This document shows positions 9,706 through 21,829 of a stretch of 64,000 nt of DNA, piece after piece. The notes beneath the pieces are model-generated. The model searched no databases and had not been told where the DNA came from. It saw nothing but the letters and a program-made list of their open reading frames with translations. This DNA is from Antilocapra americana. Its lineage: Eukaryota; Chordata; Mammalia; Artiodactyla; Antilocapridae. A program made the translations under genes and the position numbers. Every line of letters starts with the position of its first letter. The first letter of the stretch is position 1. The stretch is taken from NCBI GenBank assembly GCA_007570785.1, contig ML660211.1:6128491-6192490 (forward strand). Reading direction: 5' to 3'.

Positions 9706-10954
9706 TTAATGAAATGAAATGGAAAAAAGGAAAAGAAAGATAAGAATAAATGGTAATTAATTTCCCAGGATGCAATGGTTATAACCAAGTGATGTCAAAT
9801 GAGAGGGAACATTTTATATTTTGAAATACTAGCCTTAGAACATTGAAATTTAGCATTCCAGTGTTTAACTACATTTTATTTAAGCTTATCTATCATAGAC
9901 AAAACAATAAAGTAATACACTTTTGTTGCTTGTTATTTACAAGTAAAATAATGGAATTCTAAAACTTTAAAAATATACTTACTTATAGTTTATTTATAGT
10001 TTAGAAACAAATTCCTGGTGGTGACCTTTGTATATAAATATGTCAATGGCTCAGTGACTGACTATATTAATTTAAAAAGAAACTAAGCCCATTAATTTAA
10101 AAAGCACATGTGTGCTATTATACATTTCTAAGTTAAATTAAATTTTATTTTATTTAAAATAAAATAAAATCACATTGCAAATTAACACAGACAATTGGTG
10201 GATTTTCATAATTCTTAAAACAGCTACTACAAAAAGTTCTTATTTAAGGTTCCTTACAATAATCTATTCAATTGGTTTACTTATTAAACTTGAGACTAAG
10301 TGGGGAAAAGCCAAAGAGTCTGGTCTAAAATATTAATCTGAAATATATTCAAAAAGGAAGGGAAAAAGCAAAAGGAGTAAAAATTTTTGACTTAAATGTA
10401 AGGAAACACTTCCTGAAGATCTGTCATGATGAAAAGATAAAAGAGCTGAAGCCCTTGCTATATTGCTCTCTGAGCTAAGGATTAGGGGATTATGGTGATT
10501 TGGGGTGGGGAGAACAAAAGCAGCACCAGTGAAATGTGCTTAGGGGAAAAGGCATGACATAAAAACATGTTCCTGTTACAGAAGATCTCTTATTTCTCAC
10601 TAAACTTCTTAAAGTTTTACAATCTTGAAATATTTCAGAATCTTAAACTTTCATCAAAACATCTGAAAGCCTCCCAATTAACAAAAGCAAGCAAAACTAC
10701 TCCTGAACAATGACTTTGAAACAGATTTTGTAATAGTCAGTGTAGCTAATTCAAAGCTATTTTTTTTTTACTAACATTGTCAGTGACCTTTAATTGACTA
10801 TTTTTATCGTAATGTCTCTTACAGAAAATTTCAACTATCTAAACTCTACTTTTTGTGGTTTATTCTAAAAAGTGGTAATATTTTGCATGCATGGTAGTCC
10901 TTTGAACAATTCATGTTTAACATACGCTAAATTGATAATGAAGTAAGAGACAAG
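9706..10954. other. Unique AT-rich DNA with a near-palindrome
   Basis: No repeat family or gene. At 10,142-10,170 an almost perfect inverted repeat built of ATTTT/AAAAT units follows directly on the 33-bp string shared with 8279-8311. Confidence 0.5.
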
Positions 10955-11058
10955 GGATAGTCCCAACCCAGGGTCAAACCTGCTTTTTCTGCATGGCAGG
11001 TAGTCTCCTATATTGCAGGTAGACTCTTTACTGACTGAGCCAACAGGGAAACTCTCAT
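10955..11058 (-). mobile_element. Bov-tA SINE, head part only, antisense
   Basis: 'tcccaacccagggtcaaacctgc' and 'attgcaggtagactctttac' followed by 'tgagccaacagggaaactct' are the tRNA-like head in reverse. The Bov-A body is missing. Confidence 0.7.
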
Positions 11059-12439
11059 ATGTAAACACATCTCCATAAACAATGAAAACAAATTTTATAT
11101 AGTTAGAAATGAGTAGCTCATATTTGTATCAAGGGAATAACTAAATGTAATCTTTTCATCTGGATTCTTACTATAAATATGGTTGAAAGTTAATTAAAAT
11201 AAATTTGTAATATCCTAAATTTAATAAAATTATTATATCTAGGTGAAAGATATTTCAAAATTTTTTCCATCTTATGTAAGAAATACAGGCAAGAATACTT
11301 GTTTTTTTCTGGATGTAATAATCTCAAGTAAGAATTTAATATTTTTTCTGTTCAAAGATCTTAATGTATATCCTATAGATATTTTATAGATAAGCAAGAA
11401 TCAATGGGTTTCCTGAAATGATTGTGTGAACAATTTAGGCCATGCCTACATTTGCTATTACATTAAAGCTAAACAGTCAGTTTTCATTATTCATATTTAT
11501 TGAAATTGCTACAAATACCAAACCATTTGCTCCTAGAGAAATACAGAGCAAATTTTCATCAATTAGTTAACATATAAGCTTGCATTTTGTGTGTTTCTGT
11601 TTAAAGATACCTGAGTTCAAGGTATGTATTTTCTCTGTAAAGCACCACTCAGCATTCCTGCTTTTAGAAAGCCAGTACAATACTTTAACACTATCATCCA
11701 GGGCCATTTTAAACAATGAAATCAGTAACACAAAGCAAAAAAATGTGAAAACTATGGCACTAAATAGGCCACAAAAAAGAGATTTTTACATAGTAGGAGA
11801 GCTGAAGCAAGAGGACAGAATGTCTCCTGGTTTGACTCAGTTGGTAATTTGAGCACAGGGAGACCAAAACTTGTCCCCTTTAAATGTGTCCTCAAATAAC
11901 CACAAACGTACCACATGAGTATTGAATTCAGGTTAAACATGCATTTTAATAAGTAGGTAAATTCACAAATATGTAGCCAATGAATAAGGAAAATCAACCC
12001 TATTTACGATTTAATATTGTCACCTGTCCCTCCCAGATCTATGGAGAGGATTATAATAACCATCTAATAAGGTGTGCTATTCCACTGATAAATTAAATGT
12101 TTCATCTAAGATATGAATAGGGGTAACATGAGTGTGATTGTTTTGAAAATGATTCTGGATTTCAACTATATGCAACACTGGAACGCTTTTATTTTCAACT
12201 TTAGCTTATTACAGAAAGGAATTGTATTACTGATTATATGTATGACTTACTGTTCTAATCATCCATTGTTGTATAACATGTTTTCTTGTCTCTCTTGTCT
12301 TTAAGCAGACTGGCATAGCTGGATAGCTCTACTTCAAGAATTTTTTTTTTAATGTTTATTTAAGTATCTACTTTCATTTTCTGCCTCCTCCTTTTTTTAC
12401 CCTCATCCCCCATGGCTTTTGTTGTTGTTTTATTTTTAT
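11059..12439. other. Unique AT-rich DNA
   Basis: No recognisable repeat or gene. The 90-codon frame at 11,580-11,852 (plus) has no domain and no coding signature that I can see. Confidence 0.5.
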
Positions 12440-12576
12440 TCTTTTTGTTTTTTTAGGCCATGCCACGCTGCATATGGGATCTCAGTTCCCTGACCAGGAA
12501 TGGAACCCATGACACTCTGCACCGGGAGACTGGGAGTACAAAATCTTAACCCCTGAACTGCCAAGGAAGTCCCAGT
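12440..12576 (-). mobile_element. CHR-type SINE, antisense
   Basis: 'aggccatgccacgctgcatatg', 'cagttccctgaccaggaatgg', 'cttaacccctgaactgcc' and 'aaggaagtccca' are the CHR SINE in reverse, with the expected T-rich stretch at its left (3') end. Similar strings (caaga plus T-rich) on both sides may be the worn target duplication. Confidence 0.85.
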
Positions 12577-12689
12577 GCAAGACTTTTAATGACCCACCCG
12601 GAGGCTTGACTGGGACTGGTGGATTACCTTCCACTCATTCTCAGAGTTGTTCACTGAAGGTTTTGATTCCTCATTTTTTTGGGGGGGGG

Positions 12690-13368
12690 CTCTTGATAGA
12701 AGACCTGAGAGGACCCCAAGAGGACCTCTCCCAAGAACATGGTGATTAACTTCAAGTGATGAGAGAGAGTGAGAAGGAATTCACATGCCCTGTGTAACCT
12801 AATTGAAGAAGAAATTCATAGGGCCCGATCTCCATTTCAGGCCTGTTCATGCTGATCATGCTCAGGCACCTCTCTGAACTCTGTGCTTAGTGCCTGTGGA
12901 AATTACAATGGAGGGATTAGCCCCCCTGCCCCCAACAGGAGAATCTGGAAGGTTAGATCCAAGATACTCAACACCTAAGTGATAATATGCACAGGTCACA
13001 AGCCCTGGCTCCTGACAGGTCACAAGCCCTGGCTCCTGACAGGTCATAAACCCTGGCTCCTGACACGTCATAAGCTTTCTGATAGTAACCTCGGGCTTAT
13101 TGATTATCGACTGTTCTAACACATGATACTTGAATGATGGCATTATTGTGACTGCATTTACCTTTCCTTCATTGATGTAAGTTCCGGGTGATTTGGGGTG
13201 GTGGGTTAAGACACGTACACATGGGTATAAAAGATCCTCACAAATGCTGGTCGGGGTCCTTGGCTAAGAGGAGACTCTGCCTTGGGCCCGCCGGTGTAAT
13301 AAACTGCACTTCACTGTCTGCATCGTCCTTCTGAGTGAGTTTGCTTCCCAGAGCGCGTGGCTACAACA
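12690..13368 (+). mobile_element. Probable ERV solo LTR
   Basis: The right part has the layout of a retroviral LTR: a TATA-like 'gtataaaag' at about 13,225, AATAAA at about 13,296, a short R/U5 and an end in CA ('gtggctacaaca') at 13,368. No primer-binding site or gag follows, so a solo LTR is most likely. The left end is uncertain: 12,590-12,690 may also belong to it, and no matching target duplication was found. U3 contains a 24-bp tandem repeat. It is GC-richer than its surroundings. Confidence 0.6.
12991..13081 (+). repeat. 24-bp tandem repeat in the LTR U3
   Basis: Units at 12,991-13,014, 13,015-13,038 (identical) and 13,039-13,062 (two changes), then a partial fourth unit to 13,081. 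The unit reads acaggtcacaagccctggct plus cctg. Repeats of this kind in U3 commonly act as enhancer blocks in retroviral LTRs; here the role is inferred only from position. Confidence 0.9.
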
Positions 13369-13861
13369 TAATCTCAGGGGAAACATATCATCACTGTTGG
13401 TAACACAGACCAAACATGTCACAATATGGGAAAGGATGTCACAAAGATTTGAATATTGTATATACCAAGGACCCAGGATAAAGGGGCCAGCTCAAAGAAT
13501 GGATACCAGAGAGAGAGAGAGTGTGTATTGTTTACTGGTCACAAATCCTTAGGGCAATATTAATGTAGAAAAATTGGTTAGCCTTCTAGGTTTAATATAT
13601 AATAGCATATTGAATATATGCTACTTAAAATATTACTACATTTTGATAAAAATGTAATTTTTGATAATTCAAATTCCCATTGATATTTGCTATACTGCAA
13701 ATTAATCAATAATTAAAAATTTATTTTTAAAGTATTTTAATAAGAATCTTTCAAAAACACTTTTATAGATCCTCTTATGCAAAAGAAAATATTAAGTCCT
13801 AGTTTTAAAAAGTTCTTTAGACATTAAATATTAAGTAGATGTTAAAAATCTGACAAAATCC
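13369..13861. other. Unique DNA right of the LTR
   Basis: No primer-binding site or gag-like frame follows the LTR, and no other repeat family is recognised. A short GA/GT-rich run lies at about 13,510-13,530. Confidence 0.5.
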
Positions 13862-14075
13862 ATTCATTCATATGTTTTCATTCATTAATAAATGTATTCT
13901 TCATTTAAACAACCATTTATAGAGTGCTTACATATGTCAGATACAGTTATAAGCACTGAAAATCTTGTAATGAATAAAAAAGGTAAAACATATTACCCTC
14001 ATGGAGCTTTTATTCTTGTGAGAGGAGATAGTAAGCTTATATGCAAGTAAAATAAAATATGTTTTATTAGACATT
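13862..14075 (-). mobile_element. L2 LINE 3' end, antisense
   Basis: 'cattcattcatatgttttcattcattaataaatg', 'tttatagagtgcttacatatgtcagatacag' and 'ccctcatggagcttttattctt' match the reverse complement of the L2 3' end, with its characteristic ATTC-repeat tail at the left. Confidence 0.7.
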
Positions 14076-14519
14076 GATAAGTTACCTCAAGGAACTGAAT
14101 AGTGAAAAATGCACTGTTAGGAATACGTGAAATTTTAAATAAAATTATTAGTGTCAGCATCAGTGACACCATCTTCAGTGTCACCATCTAAGGAAAAATG
14201 AGGAGAAAGATGCTGAGATATAGATATTCTTGGGAAGTGACAGGTTTAAGCAACATTAAAAGAGACTATGGCTGGAAGAGAGTGAGTGAGCAAGAGAGAG
14301 AAGAACAGGAAATAAAATCAGAACTGGGAACTCATTTCGCTCTAGACCATCACAAGGATTTTCCTTTTTTTTTTTTTTTTTTTTTTAGAATAGAAGAGAT
14401 GCCTTTGGAGAAGCACACACACACAGGAGAAACAGAGTATTAGTTCTAATTCAGTTACAAAACTCACAGTACCCAATGCTGATGGCCTGTGATTTTAGCA
14501 AAATCTATACACTCAACAT
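14076..14519. other. Unassigned, with a poly-T tract
   Basis: An imperfect local duplication ('agtgacaccatcttcagtgtcaccatct') lies at 14,160-14,190 and a pure T run of about 24 bases at 14,363-14,386. No gene is seen; the 81-codon frame at 14,198-14,443 reads through the T run. Confidence 0.45.
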
Positions 14520-14736
14520 TGTTGTTGTTGCTGTTTAGTCACTAAGTCACATCTAGCTCTTTGCGACCCCATGGTCTGTAACCCACTAAGCTCCTCTGTC
14601 CATGGGATTTCCCAGGCAAGAATACTAAAGAGGGTTGTCATTTTCTTCTCCAGGAGATCTTTCCAACCCAGGGACTGAACCCCTGTCTCCTGCATTGCTG
14701 GTGGATTCTTTACCACTGAGCCACTGGGGGAGTCCT
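14520..14736 (-). mobile_element. Bov-tA SINE, antisense
   Basis: Complete: GTT-rich left end, 'gcgaccccatggtctgtaac', 'gtccatgggatttcccaggc', 'ctccaggagatctttccaac' and the antisense head 'ttctttaccactgagccact'. Confidence 0.9.
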
Positions 14737-16404
14737 ATATTTTCATTTAATGTCCAAGCACACTTTTGTCATTGACAAAGCAATTCTCAAATTTCTGATT
14801 TGAGAAAAAGGTAAAAAAGCAAGGTATCTGATGAAGAATAGGATCTATCACTTTTATACATAACATCAATCATGGTTTGAAGGTATAATAAAGCCGAAAG
14901 ATATAAGTTCTTTTCTGATGCATTTGGGTGATGGTAGGAGGAAATAATACCAACAAAAAGTAACTATTTAACAAATATTTCCATATATGTGTTTATTAGT
15001 TAATATCTACTATAATTTGTTAAATTATAATCATAAATATAGCAAGTTCTATTCATTAAAGCCCTTGCTTTTGCCAAGATGACATACATATATGCCATCC
15101 CTTTTATTCTTGGAAAAACTCATGGATACTTTAGCGTGTTAGATAAACTAGCTGAAAATAAAAATCTCTGTCTCATAAAATATAATGATAATGTACTAAT
15201 ATGAAGGAAAACTGTACGATAAAATATTAGCCATTTTCTTAATGTATTTTTATATTACAAAACTGGTCAATAGTCTGTGCACCTGCAACTAGCAGTTTGC
15301 AATTACCCATCACTTGAAAGTCTGCAATATGTATCATAAACCAGAAAGCAAAACTTGCCCTCAAAAGAGAACACAAAATAGAATTTAAGTTTTCACTTTT
15401 TTTGAGCGGCCAGATGGTACAGAATTATTTTTCTGAAATCGAATATGAAAGACTAAAGCTAAGGCAAATAGACCATTTTGGATTTATAGCATGGTTTTAT
15501 GATTTTTAAACAATGAAAGGTTATGTATACAATTAATAAATCTATTTATCTTGTAGAAGATTATTTAAATAATATATAATACATTTAAAGAATCTTGTTA
15601 GCAGAACCTTATATAACTTTTCTGTTTGGATACACTTATTTAGGCTATAGGTACACTTTGACAATCAACATGTTATTTTTGTAAATTGTCTGCACATATG
15701 CAGAAAGTCAAAAATTCAACTGTTCAAAAATAGGCATTTTGGTATAACTAAAAGTACATGAACCAAAAAATGGGATTTTTTAGAGTGTTATTTGTGTGGA
15801 GGACACAAAAAATTGTGACTGAGCATATGGTTGAATCTTATTCCAACTTGTTTTCGTTTATGTTGCATAATAGCAATAATAGCAGCTACATCATAGGGTC
15901 TGCATGAGAATTTAAATAATGTGCTTAAAACAGAATTAACTCTAAATTATCATTAAAAGTACATAGCAAATATTCAATAAGTATATCAAAATGAAAAGAA
16001 AATTAATAAATGAGTGTTTATGATTCTCTTGTTGATAATCTAGGTGATTTTACATTTGCAATACATATATTTTGAATGAATTTTTTTCATCATCTTCTTT
16101 AATGCAAAGGTTATCTGAACCCATATATCAGTACACATGGTGTTCTGAAGATCATTTGATTGATACAAAATTATTAAATCAAGCGAATAAAGTGAATTGT
16201 TGAGTACAATATCAGGGCTTTACTTTGCCCTGTTTTTAAACTTTTCTAGACATAGCAATAAAACTAGGCCAGAGTAATGAATGTCAACTGTATGGAAGTT
16301 GCTGTGGGGTGGAGAGCAGGTATCAACTCAGTAAAGATTCAATGTCCTTTCCTAGACTTTAATCCAACTGGATCAAGGAAGACAAGAATTAACAGGCAAG
16401 TTCT
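14737..16404. other. Unique AT-rich DNA
   Basis: I see no repeat family, RNA or coding frame in this stretch. Confidence 0.5.
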
Positions 16405-16682
16405 TTTAGTAGTGAAGACTCACATATATAGAGAATAAATCAGTGGTTACCAGTGGGGAGAGGGAAGGGGAGGGGGTAATATAGTGGGAGGAGATTAAGC
16501 GGTACAAATGCTTAGGTATAAAATAAACTACAAGAATACACTGTAAACACAAGGTATATAACCAACATATTTAAATAACTATAAGTGAAGCATAACTTTT
16601 AAAAAATGTGAATCACAATTTTGCATACCTATAATTTATATAATAGTTGTACAACAATTATACTTCAATTAAAAATAATAAT
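16405..16682 (+). mobile_element. L1M 3' UTR
   Basis: 'atcagtggttaccagtgggg', a purine-rich tract with 'gagggaaggggaggggg', then 'ttgtacaacaattatacttcaatta' follow the 3' UTR of an L1MA-like element in the sense direction. Confidence 0.75.
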
Positions 16683-16795
16683 TTGGAACCCCGAGAAAGT
16701 CATTCTTACTTGCATTTCTTACAGTGACCCAGGTGCAAAGATGAAGATAGCACATAGATATACGATAAATAATAGACAGTAGACAGAGATAGGGG

Positions 16796-16917
16796 AGAAA
16801 GAAATGGCAACCTACTCCAGTATTCTTGCCAGGATAATCCCATGGACAGAGGGGTCTGTTGAACCACAGTCCAAGGAGGTCCCTAAAGAGTCGGACATGA
16901 CTGAGCAACTGAGCATA
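16796..16917 (+). mobile_element. Bov-A SINE, headless
   Basis: Only the Bov-A body is present: 'gaaatggcaacctactccag', 'cccatggacagagg', 'gagtcggacatgactgagc'. The tRNA-like head is absent. Confidence 0.8.
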
Positions 16918-17539
16918 CATATAAGATACAGCTAGATAGAGATGAGCACACGCCAAGTTCTCACCGAAGACATTATATATATTATAAATCACAGGGATAG
17001 TGTTTAACACCGACCAGTCTTGATCTTTGAAGAATCCCTGCCTTTCTCACATTCTCCCCACTTGACTCCTATTTTTTTAGGTATCCGTCCAAAATATCTG
17101 GCTAATCCTTCTTAGGCTCGTTTTTTTGGGGTCTCTGTATCAAACTATCTTCTTTTCTCTCTCTACTGTCTTTATAAGGCCGATTCATTTCACAATGTGC
17201 TAATAACATTATTAACAGTATGTTAATAAGCAGAACATTCCAAGATCTGCATCTCTCTGCAGACTTCTTTTCTGAATTTCAAAATTGTATATTCAGTTGC
17301 CTACTCTCCTCTTCTACTTCAAGGTTACAAAGGAACTTTATAGTAAACATCTAGATGGAACAAGAGTTTCCCCTTTACATCTAATGACACCCAGAGAGCA
17401 CTGTCTTGCTAAAGGAGCCACCTTACTGTGACCTAGCCATGTAAGGGGCATCATTTATTTCTCTGACTTTTAAATTTTCATTTATCAGCCACTTTAGCTT
17501 TCACACGGCTATGGTCCCACTCATATTTTTATATCCCAA
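16918..17539. other. Unassigned sequence
   Basis: Pyrimidine-rich in part (17,090-17,170). No confident family; the right part may belong to the L2 relic that follows. Confidence 0.4.
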
Positions 17540-18060
17540 CTGACACCACCATAGCCTGAACTAATAACGCCTCTCTGGCCAATCTATGAGATTCCCAGTA
17601 GTTCAGCAACATCCACTTTTTTCTCATGAAATAAAATTTCTCAACCTTGGGAGTTTTTAAAACATAAATGTTACTCTTAAAGAAACAAATGAAAACAAAA
17701 CTGCAGTGGCTTCCTATTGCACTTTGGAAAATCCCCAAATTCCTAGCACAGCCCCCTCCCCTCAAAAGAACTGCTTCAGCACTCTCCCATCAGTGTCTCG
17801 GGAATCAGCCCCATAAACAGACATGCTTTTTATAAATAATCTGTAGAAGCCATGGCTGCACTGATTAGGAATTACACGATTCAGTTCATCACATCACTGT
17901 CTTCAGATTTCACCTCTGATTCTCCCTGGAATCTTTGCCAGTCAGGTCATTGTCTCCTTCACTCTGCCTTAACACCCTTTTCAGATACAAACAACTTCCA
18001 TCTGTTGCATCAATGACATCAGTTACATCTCAAATGCAGGAGTCCCACTTTATGAAAAAT
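17540..18060 (-). mobile_element. L2 LINE relic, antisense
   Basis: The string of blocks 'tttttaaaacataaatgttactc', 'gcagtggcttcctattgcac', 'ggaaaatccccaaattcctagca' and 'tccctggaatctttgccagtcagg' follows L2 ORF2 3' sequence in reverse, strongly diverged. Confidence 0.45.
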
Positions 18061-18104
18061 AGCAAAGAGAGTAACAGTTTCTACCACCAGGAACAGCCCT
18101 TGCA

Positions 18105-18530
18105 AGATGTCATCCTGTGCTAAGTTTTGGAGATGCCCAGGTTGCTAAGAAAGACAGGGAGCAAGTCTTTACTGCACAGAGAACACACAGCAAGCTCAGC
18201 TCAACAGTGGGCATCTGTGCCCTGTGTCCTCTGAGCTGCAGGCAAAAGAACCCCTCTCTCTCCCACAAGGAGCATATAGGACATTGAGTCTGGTCAGATG
18301 CCATATGATACACAACCTTAGGTAGAACAAAGAGGTATCCATCAAACCCAGAAAAGAGAAGACTGCTTTCCCTAAAAGTGATATACCCAGCATAGGCTTG
18401 AGAGCTTTTATCTCTCTGTAAGGAAATGTTCCAAGCCCGAGGCACACTCTAATGCCACCATGCAAGGGTCTGCAGCCTGTGTGACTGTTTTTCCCAACAA
18501 TGTAAAAATCCAACATTGGTAATAACACTC
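18105..18530 (-). mobile_element. Probable LTR, antisense
   Basis: Read on the minus strand it has LTR-like order: GC-richer U3, 'gagagataaaagctctcaa' as a TATA-like block, then a modified poly-A signal (AGTAAA) in 'ctctgtgcagtaaagacttg' and a U5-like end 'caaaacttagca'. A TG...CA outline from about 18,116 to 18,499 is possible but the target duplication is not visible. Two overlapping minus-strand frames of 110-111 codons lie inside and look like by-products of the LTR, since neither has a recognisable domain. Confidence 0.4.
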
Positions 18531-18869
18531 AACTTTCTAAGTTTCTTGGTAGTATTTGGCAGAATTGATTATTCTCATCATGACATTCTCCTTTTCACTT
18601 TATATCTGAGACCGTATTTTCAATCTTGGTTAATTTAGATTTTACCTCCTTAGTGTCTGCTCTAACCAACACACCTAAAATAGCACCCATGTCATTCTCC
18701 TTTAGTTCATTTATCTTGGTTTATTTTTCCTCATAATACCTTTATTGCATAAATGTATGTGTGTATACATATGTGTGTGTGTATCTGTTACATAGCTGTT
18801 TATAATTCATCTCCCAAAATATAATACAAAGTTTTGACAAATGGGGCTTTATTTGTGCTTTGTCCTATA
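18531..18869. other. Unassigned sequence with short TG run
   Basis: A TG/TA-rich run lies at 18,755-18,785. No gene or family seen. Confidence 0.45.
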
Positions 18870-20335
18870 TTGTTTAAATGAATTTTTATTATAATTTTAG
18901 ACTTACAGAAAGATTTCAAAGATAGTAAAGTGTTCTCATATACTTCATATTCAGTTTCCTTTATTATTAACCTTATAATTATATATGATCCATTTATTAC
19001 AATTAATGAACCAATATTGATACATTATTAATAACTAAGCTCATATCATTATATATCCAGATTTCCTTAGTTTTTACCTAATGCAATTTTTCCTGTTTTA
19101 TCTCAAATAGGATGTCACACTGCATTTATCAGTTAAGTCTCCTTAAGCTCCTCTTGACTCTGATAGTTCTTCAGACTTCATTTTGATGACAGTTTTGAGG
19201 ACCATTTGTCAGTTGTTTTGTAGAATGTTCCTCAGTTGGCATTTGCCTTGATTTTCTTTCTCATGTTAGACAAGGGTTACATGTTTTGAGGAGAAAGACA
19301 CAGAAGTAAAGTACCATTTTTATCATGAGTATATGGGATCAACTTAACACTGTTGACACTGTTAGTGATCATTTGCCTGAGACAGTTTGTCAGAGTTTTC
19401 CACTGTATATTTACTGTTTTGTTTTGTTTTGTTTTTCATTTCCATCTGAGCTCTAGGGGGATGTCATATGTACAGTGTTAATTTACACTGAAATCTGAAA
19501 TCATTAGGAGTTACATACTACCTCCTAGATGGTAGGGCTTCACATAAATTATTTGGAAATATTCTGCCTCATTTATTTGTTTATTCAGTCATTTTTTAAA
19601 TGTTGAAATAAGTGCCTAGATATTTGTTTCAAGGTTTTTAATATAATCTAGCACTACATTATTTATTTTTTTTCCAGCTTCTGCCATTGGGAACGTTTTC
19701 AGTTAGTACCTCTGTTTCTTTGATGTATTCTCATCACTGAGGGATTTTTTTTTTAAGTACTTCCTTATTTTTTATAGCCTCATCTCCTATAAAAAAAATC
19801 TCCAAGCTCATCTTATATTCCTAACGCTAGTTCTAGAATTATCCAAGAACCTTGGTTCCTTTTATCAGGAATAGTATTAGAAGTTAAGATCTGGGCCCTA
19901 AGGTTGCTCCTTTATTTACAGGAGTCCATTGTGTGGATGTATCACAGTTCACTGATTTACTTCCCAAAGGCATCTCGGGTTGTTTCCAAGTTTCAGTATT
20001 TATGAACAAAACTGCTATAAACAATCGTTTAAAGGTTTTTCTATGGACCTTAAGTTTTAAAATCTTTTGCATAAATACCTGGGAGCAATATCATTTGATT
20101 GTATAAGACTATGTATTTAAGAACCACTACACTGCTAACCCATTGTGGTTTTACCATTTTGAATCTGTTGCTCTATATCCTCACCAGCAGCAGCTGTAAT
20201 AATCAGTTTCTTTTGTTTTCCTTCAGCTGATTGAGCAGTGTAGCCTTTCTAACTATATAACAATATTGCATTTGGTTAAATTTTCAATTCCCTAATGAGA
20301 AATGAAGTTGAGCGACTTTTGTTATGTTTATTTGT
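18870..20335 (-). mobile_element. L1M LINE, 3' UTR plus ORF2 end, antisense
   Basis: Left to right the sequence runs from the reverse of an L1M 3' UTR ('acaattaatgaaccaatattgatacatt', 'agatttccttagtttttacctaatg', 'ctccttaagctcctcttgac', 'ttttgaggagaaagacacagaagtaaagt') into the reverse of the ORF2 end ('atttatgaacaaaactgctataaac', 'cattgtggttttaccattttg'). About 1.5 kb is kept in one piece. A TTTTG microsatellite lies at 19,418-19,440. Confidence 0.8.
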
Positions 20336-20659
20336 GTGTGTGTTTAATCACAGTATTTCCCAGAAGTGACTAGCATAAAATAGGTCCTTGTTAAATATTT
20401 ATAAAATAAACTATGTATAAGCACAATAAAAATAGTGTGTAATTTTATTACAAGACTAAGTTCTTTTGATTGAAAATAAATAAGTCCCTGAATATTTCTA
20501 TCTGTACTATCAACTCATAGTCCAAGACTTAAAGCATACCATATATCAATACATTATTTGAATTTAAATAATTTGGGCAGAGATGTTATTGTAGACACAA
20601 ATGATAAATTCTATTTAAATATTCTATGCATAACTATTATATATTTATTTTTATTTTCC
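20336..20659. other. Possible L2/MIR scrap, otherwise unique
   Basis: 'gactagcataaaataggtccttgttaaatattt' (20,370-20,402) resembles the common L2/MIR ending. Nothing else is recognised. Confidence 0.35.
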
Positions 20660-20810
20660 ATAGAGCATCATACCTTGTACCAGAGGGTTGTTGTAAAAAT
20701 AAAATAAGTGGTGAAATATACAAGGTTTTTAGTCATTGACTTGAGTATAGTGTTATGGGTACAAGGTATTGCTATTTTAACTATAATTATTATTTTCAAT
20801 AATTCCTTTT
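20660..20810 (-). mobile_element. MIR SINE fragment, antisense
   Basis: 'accagagggttgttgtaaaaataaaataa' followed by 'gtatagtgttatgggtacaaggtattgctattttaactataattattatt' matches MIR in reverse, diverged. Confidence 0.5.
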
Positions 20811-21829
20811 GATCAATGTAAAACTCCATAACATTTTTAATTAAATTTCCTTAGTCGTTCTCTAGGTGAAAAATTAATAAATCACTACTGTTTTTGTTGA
20901 TCTTTAATTCTTTTGTTATTGTCTTAATATCTTTTGTCCCATTATCTATCATTATTTTTATGATTTTTTATTAGCCTTTTACTTTTTATTTAAATTTTTT
21001 CAAATTTTTTTACTTTTCAACTCATAAATATATATTCTTTTATAAAGATTGATCTGTTACTACCAGTGTAATCAATTTACTTTCTAAATCTATGTAAATT
21101 TTCTATAAATTTCACCTTTAGCTTTGTACTAACCATCAGTATTGTAACTCAGAATACATATGTTCTAAAAATGGTTTTATTAATTTAATATACCAAATAA
21201 TATAAGGTATTGCATTTTTCCTGGACTGAGTACATATAGATACCTTTTTTTTTAAAGAATGATTTCTCAAATCAGACATGAAAAGTATCCTGTGTATTTG
21301 TATTATTACATTTGAAAATGTCTGTGACAGATGAGAATTACATGTGATTAAATATTCTCTAAGTCCAAGACTTAATAGGTCAGTGATCTCTCCTAGTTTT
21401 AATATACTTCATGAAATAAATTTTTGGAATGAATTTAGCTTACATGTAATAAGAAAACAACATGCACTAATATATCTAATAGATAATTTTAATCTTACAT
21501 TCAATTAGCATAACAAATTTTACATATTCATTATATTGTTCATTTAATTTCCTCTCAAATATGTTGATAAAATGTTTTCTTTTATTCTGCAAACTTATAG
21601 GTCTTTTCAAACTGCATTGATAGCATAATAATTATATTCTAATATTTCTTGGTAAATTTCTTTGGGGAATTTTGCCTAGCATCCTAGTGGGGATCCAGTA
21701 TACCTATAGAAAACAATACTCATGTTTATATCAAGATATGGGATCTATATAGTTATGTATTTTTGAATAATAAACCATTTCAAAATATAGGGTTTAAAAA
21801 AATCCTATTTGCTCCTGGTTCTATTTTCA
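20811..21829. other. Very AT-rich unique DNA
   Basis: T-rich blocks at 20,880-21,060. No repeat family or gene seen. Confidence 0.5.

Noticed and set aside
12991..13081. CRISPR-like array
   Set aside because: Units are directly adjacent with no variable spacers, and the host is a mammal.
12862..13143. Minus-strand frame with repeated MTCQEPG-type units
   Set aside because: The repeats are the 24-bp U3 tandem repeat of an LTR read as protein (24 is divisible by three, so the frame stays open).
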